64,000 nucleotides of DNA from CAZCBX01 sp964497185. GTDB taxonomy: Bacteria; Bdellovibrionota_G; JALEGL01; JAGRMV01. The stretch covers positions 1-64,000 of the forward strand of contig CAZCBX010000012.1 of the NCBI GenBank assembly GCA_964497185.1, read 5' to 3'. Shown piece by piece: positions 24,404-32,536 of the stretch. The number at the start of each line of letters is the position of its first letter. The first letter of the stretch is position 1. The notes under the pieces are model-generated. The model was not told where the DNA came from and did no database searches. It saw nothing but the letters and a program-made list of their open reading frames with translations. The translations under genes were made by a program, and so were the position numbers.

Positions 24404-25747
24404 TTACATGACCAAGTCGTTGTCTTTTTCCTCTTCCGGCGTCTCGTCTGGAAATGTCATAGCAATGGCAAAAGTTAGCACACCCACACGTCCCATCAGC
24501 ATGAGCACGATAAAAATCATTTTACTAATCGGTGCAAGCGCGCCCGTGATGCCCATGCTTAATCCCACGGTACCCAATGCAGAGGCCGCTTCAAATACAA
24601 TCTCCTGAAACGCAAAATTCTCGACCTGGCAAAGCAAAAACACCGCCAAGCCCAATACCCCCATGTAATATACAAAAGACGCCGTAGCCATTTGTAGGCG
24701 GCGGGAAGGTATTGTCCTCTTACGAAATCGAACGGTGCTTCGGCCTTTGAGCGTGCTTTTTACCAAGCCAAACAGGGCAGAAAATGTGGTTGATTTCAAA
24801 CCACCGCCGGTACCAGAGGGCGATGCACCAAAAATCATAAAAAACAAAAGCAACATAATCGAAGCACTGGATAAGCTCCCAATGGGGACCGAATTAAAAC
24901 CCACCGTGGTCGAAGCGGTCATGACCTGGAAAAAACCAACCTGTAATTTTTGTAAGGGATCCATGGCTTGCATGCTGGGCTCGGTAAGAGCAAATAGGAT
25001 GGTGCCCAACAATAAAAACCAGAAAGTAATGGATAAAATGATTTTGCTGGTAAAAGTCATTTGTGTGCGTTGGCCTGTCAGGTTAAAAAAAACATCGGTC
25101 CAAACGATAAAACCAATCCCGCCCAACAAACTTAAAATCGATAAAACCGCATTGATTCCCATGACGCCAGAAAACGCTTCGAGGCTGTTTGAAAAAAGGC
25201 TAAAGCCCGCGGTACAAAATGCCGAAACACTGTGAAAAACACCCTTCCATAAAGCCCCCTCGACCCCTTGCGCAGAAAAAAGCCCCCAAAGCGCCAGGGC
25301 ACCTATGAGCTCGCAAACAAATGTAAAGATGACCACGCTTCGAATAAAATCACCAATCTTCAGGGCTTCCGGTAGAGAAAATGCACTTTGCCCTATACGC
25401 TTACGCGCCTCTGAAAGTTTTCCTTCTTTGGATAAAATCACAAAAGAGCCAAAAGTCATGTAACCAATCCCGCCCACTTGAATAAGTAGCAAAATGACCA
25501 GCTGGCCAAAAAACGTAAACACAGTGCCCGGGTCCACTGTGACCAATCCGGTTGTGGATACCGCTGACACCGCAATAAAAAGCGCGTCCAAATCCTGAAG
25601 TTCTCTTACCTGTGACCAAGGCGACGCCAAGAAAATCCAGCCCACCACGGCATAAGTTACATACCCCACCAATAAAATCGTCGCCGTTGGCAAATTGTTG
25701 GAGCAGCGTAAAAGAAAATTTTCGCATTGCTGATAGATTTTTTTCAT
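24404..25747 (-). CDS. ktrB: KtrB/TrkH-type potassium uptake channel subunit
   Basis: 447 residues from ATG 25747, overlapping the upstream small gene by ATGA. The four pore-loop filters expected of the superfamily are visible: STTGLVTV, FCTAGFSLF, STTVGFNSV and LGTVGLSMG, each with the filter Gly. The length fits KtrB better than the longer TrkH. It moves K+ (often with Na+) across the inner membrane. Its usual cytoplasmic partner, a KtrA/TrkA RCK protein, is not in the window, so it is either elsewhere or replaced. Confidence 0.92.
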   Translation of the reverse strand: MKKIYQQCENFLLRCSNNLPTATILLVGYVTYAVVGWIFLASPWSQVRELQDLDALFIAVSAVSTTGLVTVDPGTVFTFFGQLVILLLIQVGGIGYMTFGSFVILSKEGKLSEARKRIGQSAFSLPEALKIGDFIRSVVIFTFVCELIGALALWGLFSAQGVEGALWKGVFHSVSAFCTAGFSLFSNSLEAFSGVMGINAVLSILSLLGGIGFIVWTDVFFNLTGQRTQMTFTSKIILSITFWFLLLGTILFALTEPSMQAMDPLQKLQVGFFQVMTASTTVGFNSVPIGSLSSASIMLLLFFMIFGASPSGTGGGLKSTTFSALFGLVKSTLKGRSTVRFRKRTIPSRRLQMATASFVYYMGVLGLAVFLLCQVENFAFQEIVFEAASALGTVGLSMGITGALAPISKMIFIVLMLMGRVGVLTFAIAMTFPDETPEEEKDNDLVM

Positions 25748-25923
25748 GACCAATCCTGCTGTTGAATCAAAGATTGATTTTGCCCCATGGGTGGAACTTT
25801 TTCACCACTGGTAGGCAAACAGCTTTCGCATGACTTTCCCAAAAAAAGAAGAAAGGCCAATGGCACCACCAAAGTCACCCAGCGTACCACAACCGTGTCC
25901 ATGCGTTTTTTATGTTGATTCAT
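25744..25923 (-). CDS. Small membrane protein coupled to ktrB
   Basis: 59 residues from ATG 25923: a basic N-terminus, one transmembrane segment (VTLVVPLAFLLFLG), then K-S-C-E-S-C and a polar tail. Its stop overlaps the ktrB start by ATGA, so the two are translationally coupled. No family recognised. A small channel accessory subunit, comparable in position to KdpF-like peptides, is an inference from coupling. It is divergent from lexA with about 97 bp between them. Confidence 0.65.
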   Translation of the reverse strand: MNQHKKRMDTVVVRWVTLVVPLAFLLFLGKSCESCLPTSGEKVPPMGQNQSLIQQQDWS

Positions 25924-26001
25924 AACCGCAAAGATTTTGCTCCTAATAAAATAAAACACAACATTTCTTTGGTATAAAAAATCTTGCATTGGACTCAAAT
26001 G

Positions 26002-26014
26002 CGTATATTATACG
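26002..26014. promoter_or_regulatory. Candidate LexA operator overlapping lexA start region
   Basis: The inverted repeat CGTATA-T-TATACG lies 6 bp upstream of the lexA ATG, and the motif CGTATATTA recurs 11 bp later as a direct repeat reaching the start codon. LexA usually autoregulates through a palindrome at its own promoter. This sequence is unlike the E. coli, Bacillus or alpha-proteobacterial boxes. Position supports it; binding is not shown. Confidence 0.5.
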
Positions 26015-26020
26015 TATATT

Positions 26021-26662
26021 ATGAGCCGCGACAAACAGCCTTTGACCCCCAAAGAAAAAATGATTTTAAACTTTATTGAGGAGTATCAGGCCCAAACTGA
26101 CACTTCTCCCACCTACTCTGAAATTCAAGACAAATTTGAATACAAAGCCATCTCTTCGGTGCAACAATACGTGGCGCAACTGGTAGACAAAGGCCACTTG
26201 CGTGCGCCGCTGGGCAAAAGCAAAAAAAGGGCGTTGGAGCTGGTGCCCGATGAAGATGAAACCGATCTGGTTACCATTCCCATGGAAGGCTACGTGGCTG
26301 CTGGCCTTTTAACCGAAGCCATTCAAAACCGAGAACTGATTGAAGTGGCTCCCAGCCTTTTGGGCAAGCAAGGCAGCAAACAAGATTATTTTGGCCTGAC
26401 TGTTAGAGGCGACTCCATGATAGATGCCTGTATCCTGGATGGTGATTTGGTCATCATCCGCCGTCAATCCACGGCACGCAATGGACAAACGGTGGTGGCC
26501 ATGGTGGACGAAGAAGCCACGCTCAAAACCTATTTTAAAAAAGTCACCCACATTGAGCTGCATCCGGCCAATCCCAATTATGCCGTCATTCACATACCCA
26601 AAACAGCCAATTTTCGCATTTTGGGTGTGGTGTCCAGCGTGATACGAAAAATGGATCAATGA
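26021..26662 (+). CDS. lexA: LexA SOS repressor
   Basis: 213 residues. The N-terminal winged helix-turn-helix (about residues 8-70) begins LTPKEKMILNFIEEY. The cleavage site is in GYVAAGL (Ala-Gly), the catalytic Ser is in RGDSMID and the Lys is in EATLKTY. All self-cleavage residues are present, so it should respond to RecA filaments. The ATG at 26021 fits family alignment, but there is no Shine-Dalgarno and the operator-like palindrome reaches the start codon. The mRNA may therefore be leaderless or very short-leadered. Divergent from the ktrB operon. Confidence 0.95.
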   Translation: MSRDKQPLTPKEKMILNFIEEYQAQTDTSPTYSEIQDKFEYKAISSVQQYVAQLVDKGHLRAPLGKSKKRALELVPDEDETDLVTIPMEGYVAAGLLTEAIQNRELIEVAPSLLGKQGSKQDYFGLTVRGDSMIDACILDGDLVIIRRQSTARNGQTVVAMVDEEATLKTYFKKVTHIELHPANPNYAVIHIPKTANFRILGVVSSVIRKMDQ

Positions 26663-26730
26663 TTTGCCGCGGGTGCAAAGGCCCACGATTGTAAACTGTA
26701 AAGAAATCCATTTTAAAATCCCATTGCTTT

Positions 26731-26740
26731 TTTGTACAAA
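26731..26740. promoter_or_regulatory. TTTGTACAAA palindrome before TPP-enzyme gene
   Basis: A short perfect palindrome 6 bp before the likely ATG at 26747. Its core TTTGTACA also occurs in each arm of the 38-bp palindrome at 23810-23847. It could be a shared operator, but a 10-bp AT-rich palindrome is weak evidence. Confidence 0.25.
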
Positions 26741-26746
26741 TCCATC

Positions 26747-28444
26747 ATGATCCCAAAAATGAATGTAGCAGAAGGTATTTTGAAGTGCCTACAACAGTAC
26801 GGCGTTGAACACATGTTTGGCATCCCAGGCGATTCCATCAATTATTTTATGGATGCCCTGCGCACCAACGACAACATTCAATTCATTCAGGTCGCCCATG
26901 AAGAAGGCGGCGCGTTTGCCGCCTCTGGACAAGCCAAAGCAGGCGCAAAACTCTCTGCATGCATGGGCACCTCTGGACCGGGCGCCATCCATTTACTCAA
27001 CGGCTTGTATGATGCACAAAAAGACGGCGCTGCCGTCATTGCCATCACCGGCCAAGTCGACACCTCGGCCATTGGCCTAAAGTCTCATCAAGAAATTGGG
27101 ATACAAAAACTATTTGACGACGTGAGCTGTTTTAATCAAGTGCTTTACGATGCCGCGTCCGCCATTCGCATTGTGGACACCGCCTGCCGCACAGCCATCG
27201 AACGCGGCGGCATTGCGCACATCAGTGTGCCCATCAACGTGGCCCAACAAACCATTGATGACAAAGACATTGAACAGCTCCAGACCTACACCCCTGGCAC
27301 CCTCAGTCCTTCCCCGTCACAAATCGAAGAAGCCAGAACCCTGTTGTCCAAAGCGTCCAAACCACTGATTTTGGCAGGCAAAGGGTGTTTACCCTGCAAA
27401 GATGAATTGCTTGCATTTGCTCAAGCGATGTCGGCCCCCGTGATCAAAACACTCAAAGCCAAAGCGCTATTGCCCGATGAGCACCCCCATAGCTTGGGTG
27501 GGTTAGGCCTGTTGGGCGTTCGCCCCGCCGTGCATGCCATGAAAAATTGCGACCTGCTCATCATGCTGGGTACCGATTTTCCGTACGAAGACTTTTTAAA
27601 CCACGATGTACCCACCCTTCAAGTGGATATCCGTGCTGCTTCATTGGGCCGTCGCACATCGGTCACGCTGCCCATCCAGGCCCACTGCCAGGAATTTCTG
27701 CGCGCGCTTTCGCCCTATCCACAAAATGACAATTCGGATTTTCTAAGCAGCTGTCAGAACTACATGAAACTTTTTCTCAAGCTCATGGATCAAGTGGACC
27801 TACGCCATGGCGATGAAATCAAACCCCAAAATCTGATGCGCGCGCTGGGTCAAGCCGCGGATGACCGCGCTATTTTTTGCTGCGACACCGGCTCCGTCAC
27901 TTCTTTTTTTGCCAAAAGCTTGCGCATCCGCGCGCAGCAAGAAACTTATTATTCGGGCAATTTGGCATCCATGGCTTTTGCAGTATCGGCCGCGATGGGC
28001 ATCCAAATCAAACACCCCAACCGCCAGGTCATTGCGGTGACTGGAGACGGCAGCATGAACATGCTGCCTGGCGAGCTTGGCACCATCGCTAAACACAAAC
28101 TGCCTGTTAAAATTTTTATCGTAAACAATCAACGGTTGCACCTCATTGATTTTGAAGAAAATGCCAAAGGCCTACCCATGTACGGCACCGAACTGGCCAA
28201 TCCCGACTACACCCTTTTGGCCCAAGCCCACGGCATTCAAGCCAAATCCATCAAAGAACCGGCCGAGCTAGAAGGCGCCATTGCTCAAGCCCTCAACACT
28301 TCCGGCCCTTATATTTTGGATGTTCAAGTCAACCCATCCCAAATGCTTTTTCCACCCACGGTCGACGTCAGCCAAGCCTATGGTTTTACCAAAGCAAAAA
28401 TCAAAGAACTCTGGAGAGACATCACAGAAGTATTTGAAAAGTAA
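26747..28444 (+). CDS. Thiamine-diphosphate enzyme, pyruvate oxidase-like
   Basis: 565 residues from ATG 26747; TTG 26732 and ATG 26759 are alternatives. The three domains of the acetolactate synthase/pyruvate oxidase family are present. They are an N-terminal Pyr domain with the catalytic Glu in QVAHEEGGAFAA and GTSGPGAIHLLNG, a central domain (about 190-330), and a C-terminal TPP-binding domain with VTGDGSMNMLPGEL and KLPVKIFIVNN. The overall look is closer to PoxB-type pyruvate oxidase than to biosynthetic acetolactate synthase, and no small regulatory subunit follows. Likely pyruvate to acetate and CO2 with electrons passed to quinone, but other 2-oxoacid decarboxylations are possible. 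No convincing ribosome site. Confidence 0.85.
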   Translation: MIPKMNVAEGILKCLQQYGVEHMFGIPGDSINYFMDALRTNDNIQFIQVAHEEGGAFAASGQAKAGAKLSACMGTSGPGAIHLLNGLYDAQKDGAAVIAITGQVDTSAIGLKSHQEIGIQKLFDDVSCFNQVLYDAASAIRIVDTACRTAIERGGIAHISVPINVAQQTIDDKDIEQLQTYTPGTLSPSPSQIEEARTLLSKASKPLILAGKGCLPCKDELLAFAQAMSAPVIKTLKAKALLPDEHPHSLGGLGLLGVRPAVHAMKNCDLLIMLGTDFPYEDFLNHDVPTLQVDIRAASLGRRTSVTLPIQAHCQEFLRALSPYPQNDNSDFLSSCQNYMKLFLKLMDQVDLRHGDEIKPQNLMRALGQAADDRAIFCCDTGSVTSFFAKSLRIRAQQETYYSGNLASMAFAVSAAMGIQIKHPNRQVIAVTGDGSMNMLPGELGTIAKHKLPVKIFIVNNQRLHLIDFEENAKGLPMYGTELANPDYTLLAQAHGIQAKSIKEPAELEGAIAQALNTSGPYILDVQVNPSQMLFPPTVDVSQAYGFTKAKIKELWRDITEVFEK

Positions 28445-28486
28445 CGCCACCACCTTGGTAGAAATCTGTTTTTAAACAAAAAGGGC

Positions 28487-28515
28487 TTGCCCGTAAGGAA
28501 AAACTTCGTTATAAC
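28487..28515 (+). promoter_or_regulatory. Sigma70-type promoter of the tRNA pair
   Basis: TTGCCC, a 17-bp spacer and TATAAC, ending 20 bp before the first tRNA. Spacing and position fit a promoter for both tRNA genes. Confidence 0.6.
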
Positions 28516-28535
28516 CGCTGGGCTTTGAAGGAAAA

Positions 28536-28610
28536 GGGCCGGTAGCTCAGGGGTAGAGCATCTGACTTTTAATCAGATGGTCGTTGGTTCGATCCCAACC
28601 CGGCTCACCA
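28536..28610 (+). tRNA. tRNA-Lys (anticodon TTT)
   Basis: A full cloverleaf: acceptor GGGCCGG pairs with CCGGCTC (one G-T), D-arm GCTC...GAGC, anticodon loop CTTTTAA within a TCTGA/TCAGA stem, T-arm GTTGG-TTCGATC-CCAAC. The CCA end is encoded at 28608-28610. Confidence 0.97.
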
Positions 28611-28663
28611 TCTTAAAAGCAACGTTGTGGCAAACACGACGCCTGACGATCCATCGTCCATGC

Positions 28664-28741
28664 GTCCCGTTCGTCTAGCCTGGTCCAGGACATCGCCCTT
28701 TCACGGCGGTAACACGGGTTCGAATCCCGTACGGGACGCCA
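28664..28741 (+). tRNA. tRNA-Glu (anticodon TTC)
   Basis: Acceptor GTCCCGT pairs with ACGGGAC, the anticodon loop is CTTTCAC in a CGCC/GGCG stem, the T-arm is CGGG-TTCGAAT-CCCG, and CCA is encoded at 28739-28741. It is 53 bp after tRNA-Lys and is followed by repeats that copy its 3' end. Confidence 0.97.
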
Positions 28742-28971
28742 CAATTTTTTTCACGCTTTTGCTTAGTAACGTTGGCTTCGAAAAACTCGAGGCTTCGTGG
28801 GATTCGAACATCGTTCGTCTGTTTATTGGGTCGCCTTCGGCTCCATGGCGTACGGGACATCTCAATATCATTTACACACTTATTTATTAACGTTGGTTTC
28901 GAGAATCTCAATGCTCCGTGGGATTCAACCTGGATTTCCGCTTGCTTTTGCGACCAGAAACCAGGCATACG
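28730..28971. repeat. Tandem 121-bp repeats starting with the tRNA-Glu 3' end
   Basis: TACGGGAC at 28730 (inside tRNA-Glu) recurs at 28851, exactly 121 bp on, and again at 29201. The block TAACGTTGG[C/T]TTCGA...CGTGGGATTC recurs at 28767 and 28888 with the same 121-bp offset. The units are degenerate (roughly three quarters identical). The rest of 28972-29404 shows no gene I can support. An open frame on the minus strand here is tRNA-derived and not a gene. Confidence 0.75.
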
Positions 28972-29404
28972 CCGCGTTGTTAAAGCAACGGCTAAAACAG
29001 AGTTCGTCTGTTGATCTGGTTTAGCGGTTCTTGAGACGGTAGGAACTAGAACCACTTATGTCATGATTTTTCTTCAGCTTGACTGAAGGGAAATCTGACC
29101 TCCTTCGGCTTATATGGAATGGGCTTCATCCATCTTAATGTGGCTGCTCGGGGCGAACAAAAGCTGCCGCTTTTGCCTATAAAGCACCTTCACGATATGG
29201 CGTACGGGACATCTTTTTATTGGATTGTTCTTTTTGTGTCGCAGTGCAGTTGTTTGGGATTGACGTAAGATGCTGAAAATATTATATATTATAGGTTTTG
29301 ATTTTGGCATATATATTGCTTTTTTACGGGGTGTGTTAAAAGACACTTATTCAACCTTTGAGGGTGAATGTGTTGAACAAAGAAGATCAGAAATGGAAGT
29401 TATG

Positions 29405-29887
29405 ATGAAAAATGTAAAATGGATTTTGGTGATTGGGTTGTTGCTGGGCAGCTCAGTGAGTTTTGCTCAGAGTTCGACATTGCGACTTGAAAAACGCGGT
29501 AATCCACGTGAGTATCAAACTAAAAATAGAAACCAAGAACCAATTATTGACATAAAGAACAATTGCGAGACTTTTGATGGTCTGATGACTAGTAAAAAAG
29601 AAGTGACTCTTAGCTTATGGAATGTAGGCGAGGGGGAAAAAAATTATACTATCATTTTGACCAAATCGAATAGTGATATCTCTGATTATACCTATCAACT
29701 ACGTGAAGTGTCTTCAGGTACTTTGCAAATTACTCGACAAGATTTTGCTGAAGAAAATTCACACGTGCTAGGTGTGTTGGAAGATAGTTTAAGAATCCAA
29801 ATAGAATTGTTGGATGATGAGGAGCCCGTTCAAAACAAAAAGTACGAAAATATTTATGAAGGCGATAACAACTCTTACAATGAGTAA
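29405..29887 (+). CDS. Hypothetical secreted protein, AT-rich
   Basis: 160 residues from ATG 29405, with another ATG directly before it and GGAAG a few bases upstream. A clear signal peptide (WILVIGLLLGSSVSFAQ) precedes a polar, Asn/Glu-rich mature part with two cysteine-poor beta-like stretches. No family recognised. The base composition is noticeably more AT-rich than its neighbours, and it follows the duplicated tRNA 3' ends, which fits acquisition by transfer. It is followed by a strong bidirectional hairpin. Confidence 0.65.
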   Translation: MKNVKWILVIGLLLGSSVSFAQSSTLRLEKRGNPREYQTKNRNQEPIIDIKNNCETFDGLMTSKKEVTLSLWNVGEGEKNYTIILTKSNSDISDYTYQLREVSSGTLQITRQDFAEENSHVLGVLEDSLRIQIELLDDEEPVQNKKYENIYEGDNNSYNE

Positions 29888-30017
29888 GCGTCCCTTCTAA
29901 ATGCTGCCTTACCACCTATCCTTGACTTAAATGGGTTAAAATAAACGCAACAGCAGCACAAGTGATGGATAAAATCTGTAGCCTGCGGGCCGTGCCCTTA
30001 GAGCAAATTCAAAATAA

Positions 30018-30054
30018 AAATAAAAACAAACGCCTTGGGCGTTTGTTTTTATTT
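30018..30054. terminator. Bidirectional terminator between secreted protein and purA
   Basis: A 17-bp perfect stem (core ACAAACGCC / GGCGTTTGT) with TTG loop, A-rich on one side and T-rich on the other, between convergent genes. The same core hairpin occurs at 35710-35732. The remaining 29888-30239 gap holds the REP-like palindrome and nothing else I can support. Confidence 0.85.
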
Positions 30055-30081
30055 AAACTCATTTCAAAACTGGCCTTCGAA

Positions 30082-30150
30082 AGCTTTTTGGGCTTATGCG
30101 AGCGTCTCCGCAGCGTAAGCGAGGACTAGCGAGCATCAGCCCAAAAAGCT
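30082..30150. repeat. 69-bp REP-like palindrome, copy 1
   Basis: Arms AGCTTTTTGGGCTTATGC / GCATCAGCCCAAAAAGCT enclose a core containing TCTCCGCAGCGTAAGCGAGG. The second copy at 35599-35667 is the same length and in inverted orientation. Confidence 0.85.
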
Positions 30151-30239
30151 GTGCACAGAACTCGTTTAATAAAAGAAAAAGCGCAAACACCATCCAGCGA
30201 TAAGCCGCGTGCTACATCGCTTCAATCCAAGTAAAGCGA

Positions 30240-31532
30240 CTAAAAGATTTCTTGCGTGAGGATTTGGGCTTTTCGGTCGGGGCCGGTGGAGATCAGGGAG
30301 ATCTCACATCCTGCCAGCTCTTTGACCCGGTCCAAAAAGTTTTTGGCCTCGGTGGGCAGCTGGTCGTAATCGCTGCACATGTCGGGGATTTCCAACCAAC
30401 CAGGATGCTCCTCGTAAACCGGTGTGACCTGGTCGAGCAAGTCGTTGTCTGAAATAAATTCGGATGAAACGGTGCCATCAGGGTATTGATAACCTGTGCA
30501 AATTTTGATGGTATCCATGCCACTGAGCACGTCCAGTTTGGTAATGGCCAAGTCAGTTACGCCATTGATCCAAACCGCATGGCTTAAAAACACGCCATCA
30601 AGCCAGCCACATCGACGCGGCCGCCCAGTGGTGGCACCAAACTCATTGCCTTTTTTGGCAATGGCCTGCCCCACTTCATCGGTAAGCTCGGTTGGAAACG
30701 GACCCGACCCCACGCGTGTGGTGTAAGCTTTGCAAACGCCAATGACCTGATCAATCATGGTCGGCCCCACACCCGCGCCGGTGCATGCGCCGCCAGCAAC
30801 CGTGTTGCTGGAAGTCACAAATGGATAAGTGCCATGGTCGATGTCGAGCGATGTGCCCTGTGCGCCTTCAAACAAAATGCGCTGATGCTTTAAGTGCGCT
30901 TGACGAAGTTCCGTAGACACGTTGGTTAAAAAAGGAAGCAACCAATCACGGTATTCAACAATTTCATCGTGAATGTATTGATACTCGATGGGTTTGGCTT
31001 CATAGAGATTTTCCACCAGGGCATTTTTTAAATCGATGTTGTGTTTGACAGCCGCTTCAAAACGAGACATGTCTTTGAGCAAGCCGGCGCGCACGCCATT
31101 GCGCGAAATTTTATCGGTGTAAGCGGGACCAATGCCTTTAACCGTGGTGCCAATTTTTCCCTCACCCCGTCGTGCTTCAGACAGTTGATCCATGTAAATA
31201 TGGTACGGCAAAATTAAATGGGCATTTTCACTGATGCGCAAATTGTTCGGCGTCACATTTACACCGTGTTTTTTAAGCAGTTCAATCTCCTCAAACAGCG
31301 CCTTGATGTTGAGCACCACGCCATTGCCAATCATGCAGGTGGTGTTTTCGCGCAGAATGCCCGAAGGGATAAAGTGAAGCACCACTTTTTCATCGCCCAC
31401 AATTACGGTGTGGCCAGCGTTGTTGCCGCCTTGAAAACGAACCACCACATCGGCTCGCTCCGATAAATAATCGACGATTTTTCCTTTTCCTTCGTCACCC
31501 CATTGGGTGCCCACCAGCACTACATTTTTCAT
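30240..31532 (-). CDS. purA: Adenylosuccinate synthetase
   Basis: 430 residues, usual family length. The N-terminal P-loop-like GTQWGDEGKGKIVDYL with the catalytic Asp, the NNAGHTV segment with the catalytic His, TTVKGIGPAYTDK, and GRPRRCGWLD are all present. It converts IMP and aspartate to adenylosuccinate using GTP in AMP synthesis. TAGGAGAT precedes the ATG. Last gene of a minus-strand run after the SerA-like dehydrogenase gene with a 62-bp gap, so it may be co-transcribed. Confidence 0.97.
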   Translation of the reverse strand: MKNVVLVGTQWGDEGKGKIVDYLSERADVVVRFQGGNNAGHTVIVGDEKVVLHFIPSGILRENTTCMIGNGVVLNIKALFEEIELLKKHGVNVTPNNLRISENAHLILPYHIYMDQLSEARRGEGKIGTTVKGIGPAYTDKISRNGVRAGLLKDMSRFEAAVKHNIDLKNALVENLYEAKPIEYQYIHDEIVEYRDWLLPFLTNVSTELRQAHLKHQRILFEGAQGTSLDIDHGTYPFVTSSNTVAGGACTGAGVGPTMIDQVIGVCKAYTTRVGSGPFPTELTDEVGQAIAKKGNEFGATTGRPRRCGWLDGVFLSHAVWINGVTDLAITKLDVLSGMDTIKICTGYQYPDGTVSSEFISDNDLLDQVTPVYEEHPGWLEIPDMCSDYDQLPTEAKNFLDRVKELAGCEISLISTGPDRKAQILTQEIF

Positions 31533-31594
31533 GTGTCTTATCTCCTACTTTTTATGGCATGTATCAATGATTGACGCATTTGAATAGTCAAAAT

Positions 31595-32536
31595 TCACCC
31601 TACAGGGTGAAGCTCTCGGCCATCCTTGATAAATGCTTCTACCACGTGGACCACGGCATCCACCACGGCTTGCTGTGCTTCAAAGGTCGAAGCACCCAAA
31701 TGAGGCGTGACAATCACCTTTGGATGGTTGAGCAATGGATCATCGGGCTTGGGGGGTTCTTGATCCAGCACATCGAGCGCCGCCCCCGCCAGCCGATTGT
31801 CTGCCAGCGCTTGGGCCAATGCCGTTGTATCCAGCAGCGCGGCTCTGGCTGTATTGATCAACCAGGCCCCTTTTTTCATTTGAGCAAAATGATCACGGCG
31901 CAAAAGCGGCATGTCCGCTTTGGGGACCGCGGCATGCAAGGAGATGACATCACTGTCACAAAGTAACGCTTCCAACGTATCGTACCAGCGCAGTGCGGGA
32001 CTTTTTTCACGGGCGAAGGGATCCAATACGCCAACATCCATGCCAATGCCTAATGCCATCTGCGCCACCCGCTGGCCCACATACCCAAAGCCGATTAAGC
32101 CCAATCGTTTGTTTTTGAGTTCATGGCCCATGTATTGACTTCGGTTCCATTGACCCTGCTGCAAACTTTCGTAGGCTTGCGGTACATGCCGAAGCAAAGC
32201 AAACATAAGGGCCACCGTGTGCTCTGCGGCTGCATTGGCATTGGTGCCAGGTGTATTGCACACCGCAATGCCTTGTTTGCGCGCATACGGTATATCGATG
32301 TTGTCCACACCCGAACCTGCTCGAACAATGAGTTTAAGATTTTTGGCGGGTTTTAGCAACGCCTCGTCGACCGTGGTGCCACTTCGCACGATCAGCACGT
32401 CGTGCTTGGCGATCTCAATGCGCTGCGCTTCTGGGTTTAAATCTGTTTTGATCGTCACGCCTAAGGCAGGGTTGGCTTGCAAGCGAGCAACGCCGCTGGC
32501 ATCCAATGGATCGCTGATCCAGACCGACCAGCTCAT
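31595..32536 (-). CDS. serA: D-3-phosphoglycerate dehydrogenase-like protein
   Basis: 313 residues. A D-isomer 2-hydroxyacid dehydrogenase with substrate-side RAGSGVDNIDI, the NAD fold GLIGFGYVGQRVAQ, INTARAALLD and the catalytic His in TPHLGAST. It lacks the C-terminal ACT domain of E. coli-type SerA, so it is the short form without serine feedback. The start overlaps the upstream class V aminotransferase (ATGA), consistent with the first two steps of serine synthesis. Another hydroxyacid substrate is possible. Confidence 0.88.
   Translation of the reverse strand: MSWSVWISDPLDASGVARLQANPALGVTIKTDLNPEAQRIEIAKHDVLIVRSGTTVDEALLKPAKNLKLIVRAGSGVDNIDIPYARKQGIAVCNTPGTNANAAAEHTVALMFALLRHVPQAYESLQQGQWNRSQYMGHELKNKRLGLIGFGYVGQRVAQMALGIGMDVGVLDPFAREKSPALRWYDTLEALLCDSDVISLHAAVPKADMPLLRRDHFAQMKKGAWLINTARAALLDTTALAQALADNRLAGAALDVLDQEPPKPDDPLLNHPKVIVTPHLGASTFEAQQAVVDAVVHVVEAFIKDGRELHPVG

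Noticed and set aside
28675..29055. A 126-codon minus-strand frame across the tRNA-Glu gene
   Set aside because: It is a read-through of tRNA-derived repeats, a common false gene (ends in a GIRTRV-like segment antisense to a tRNA).
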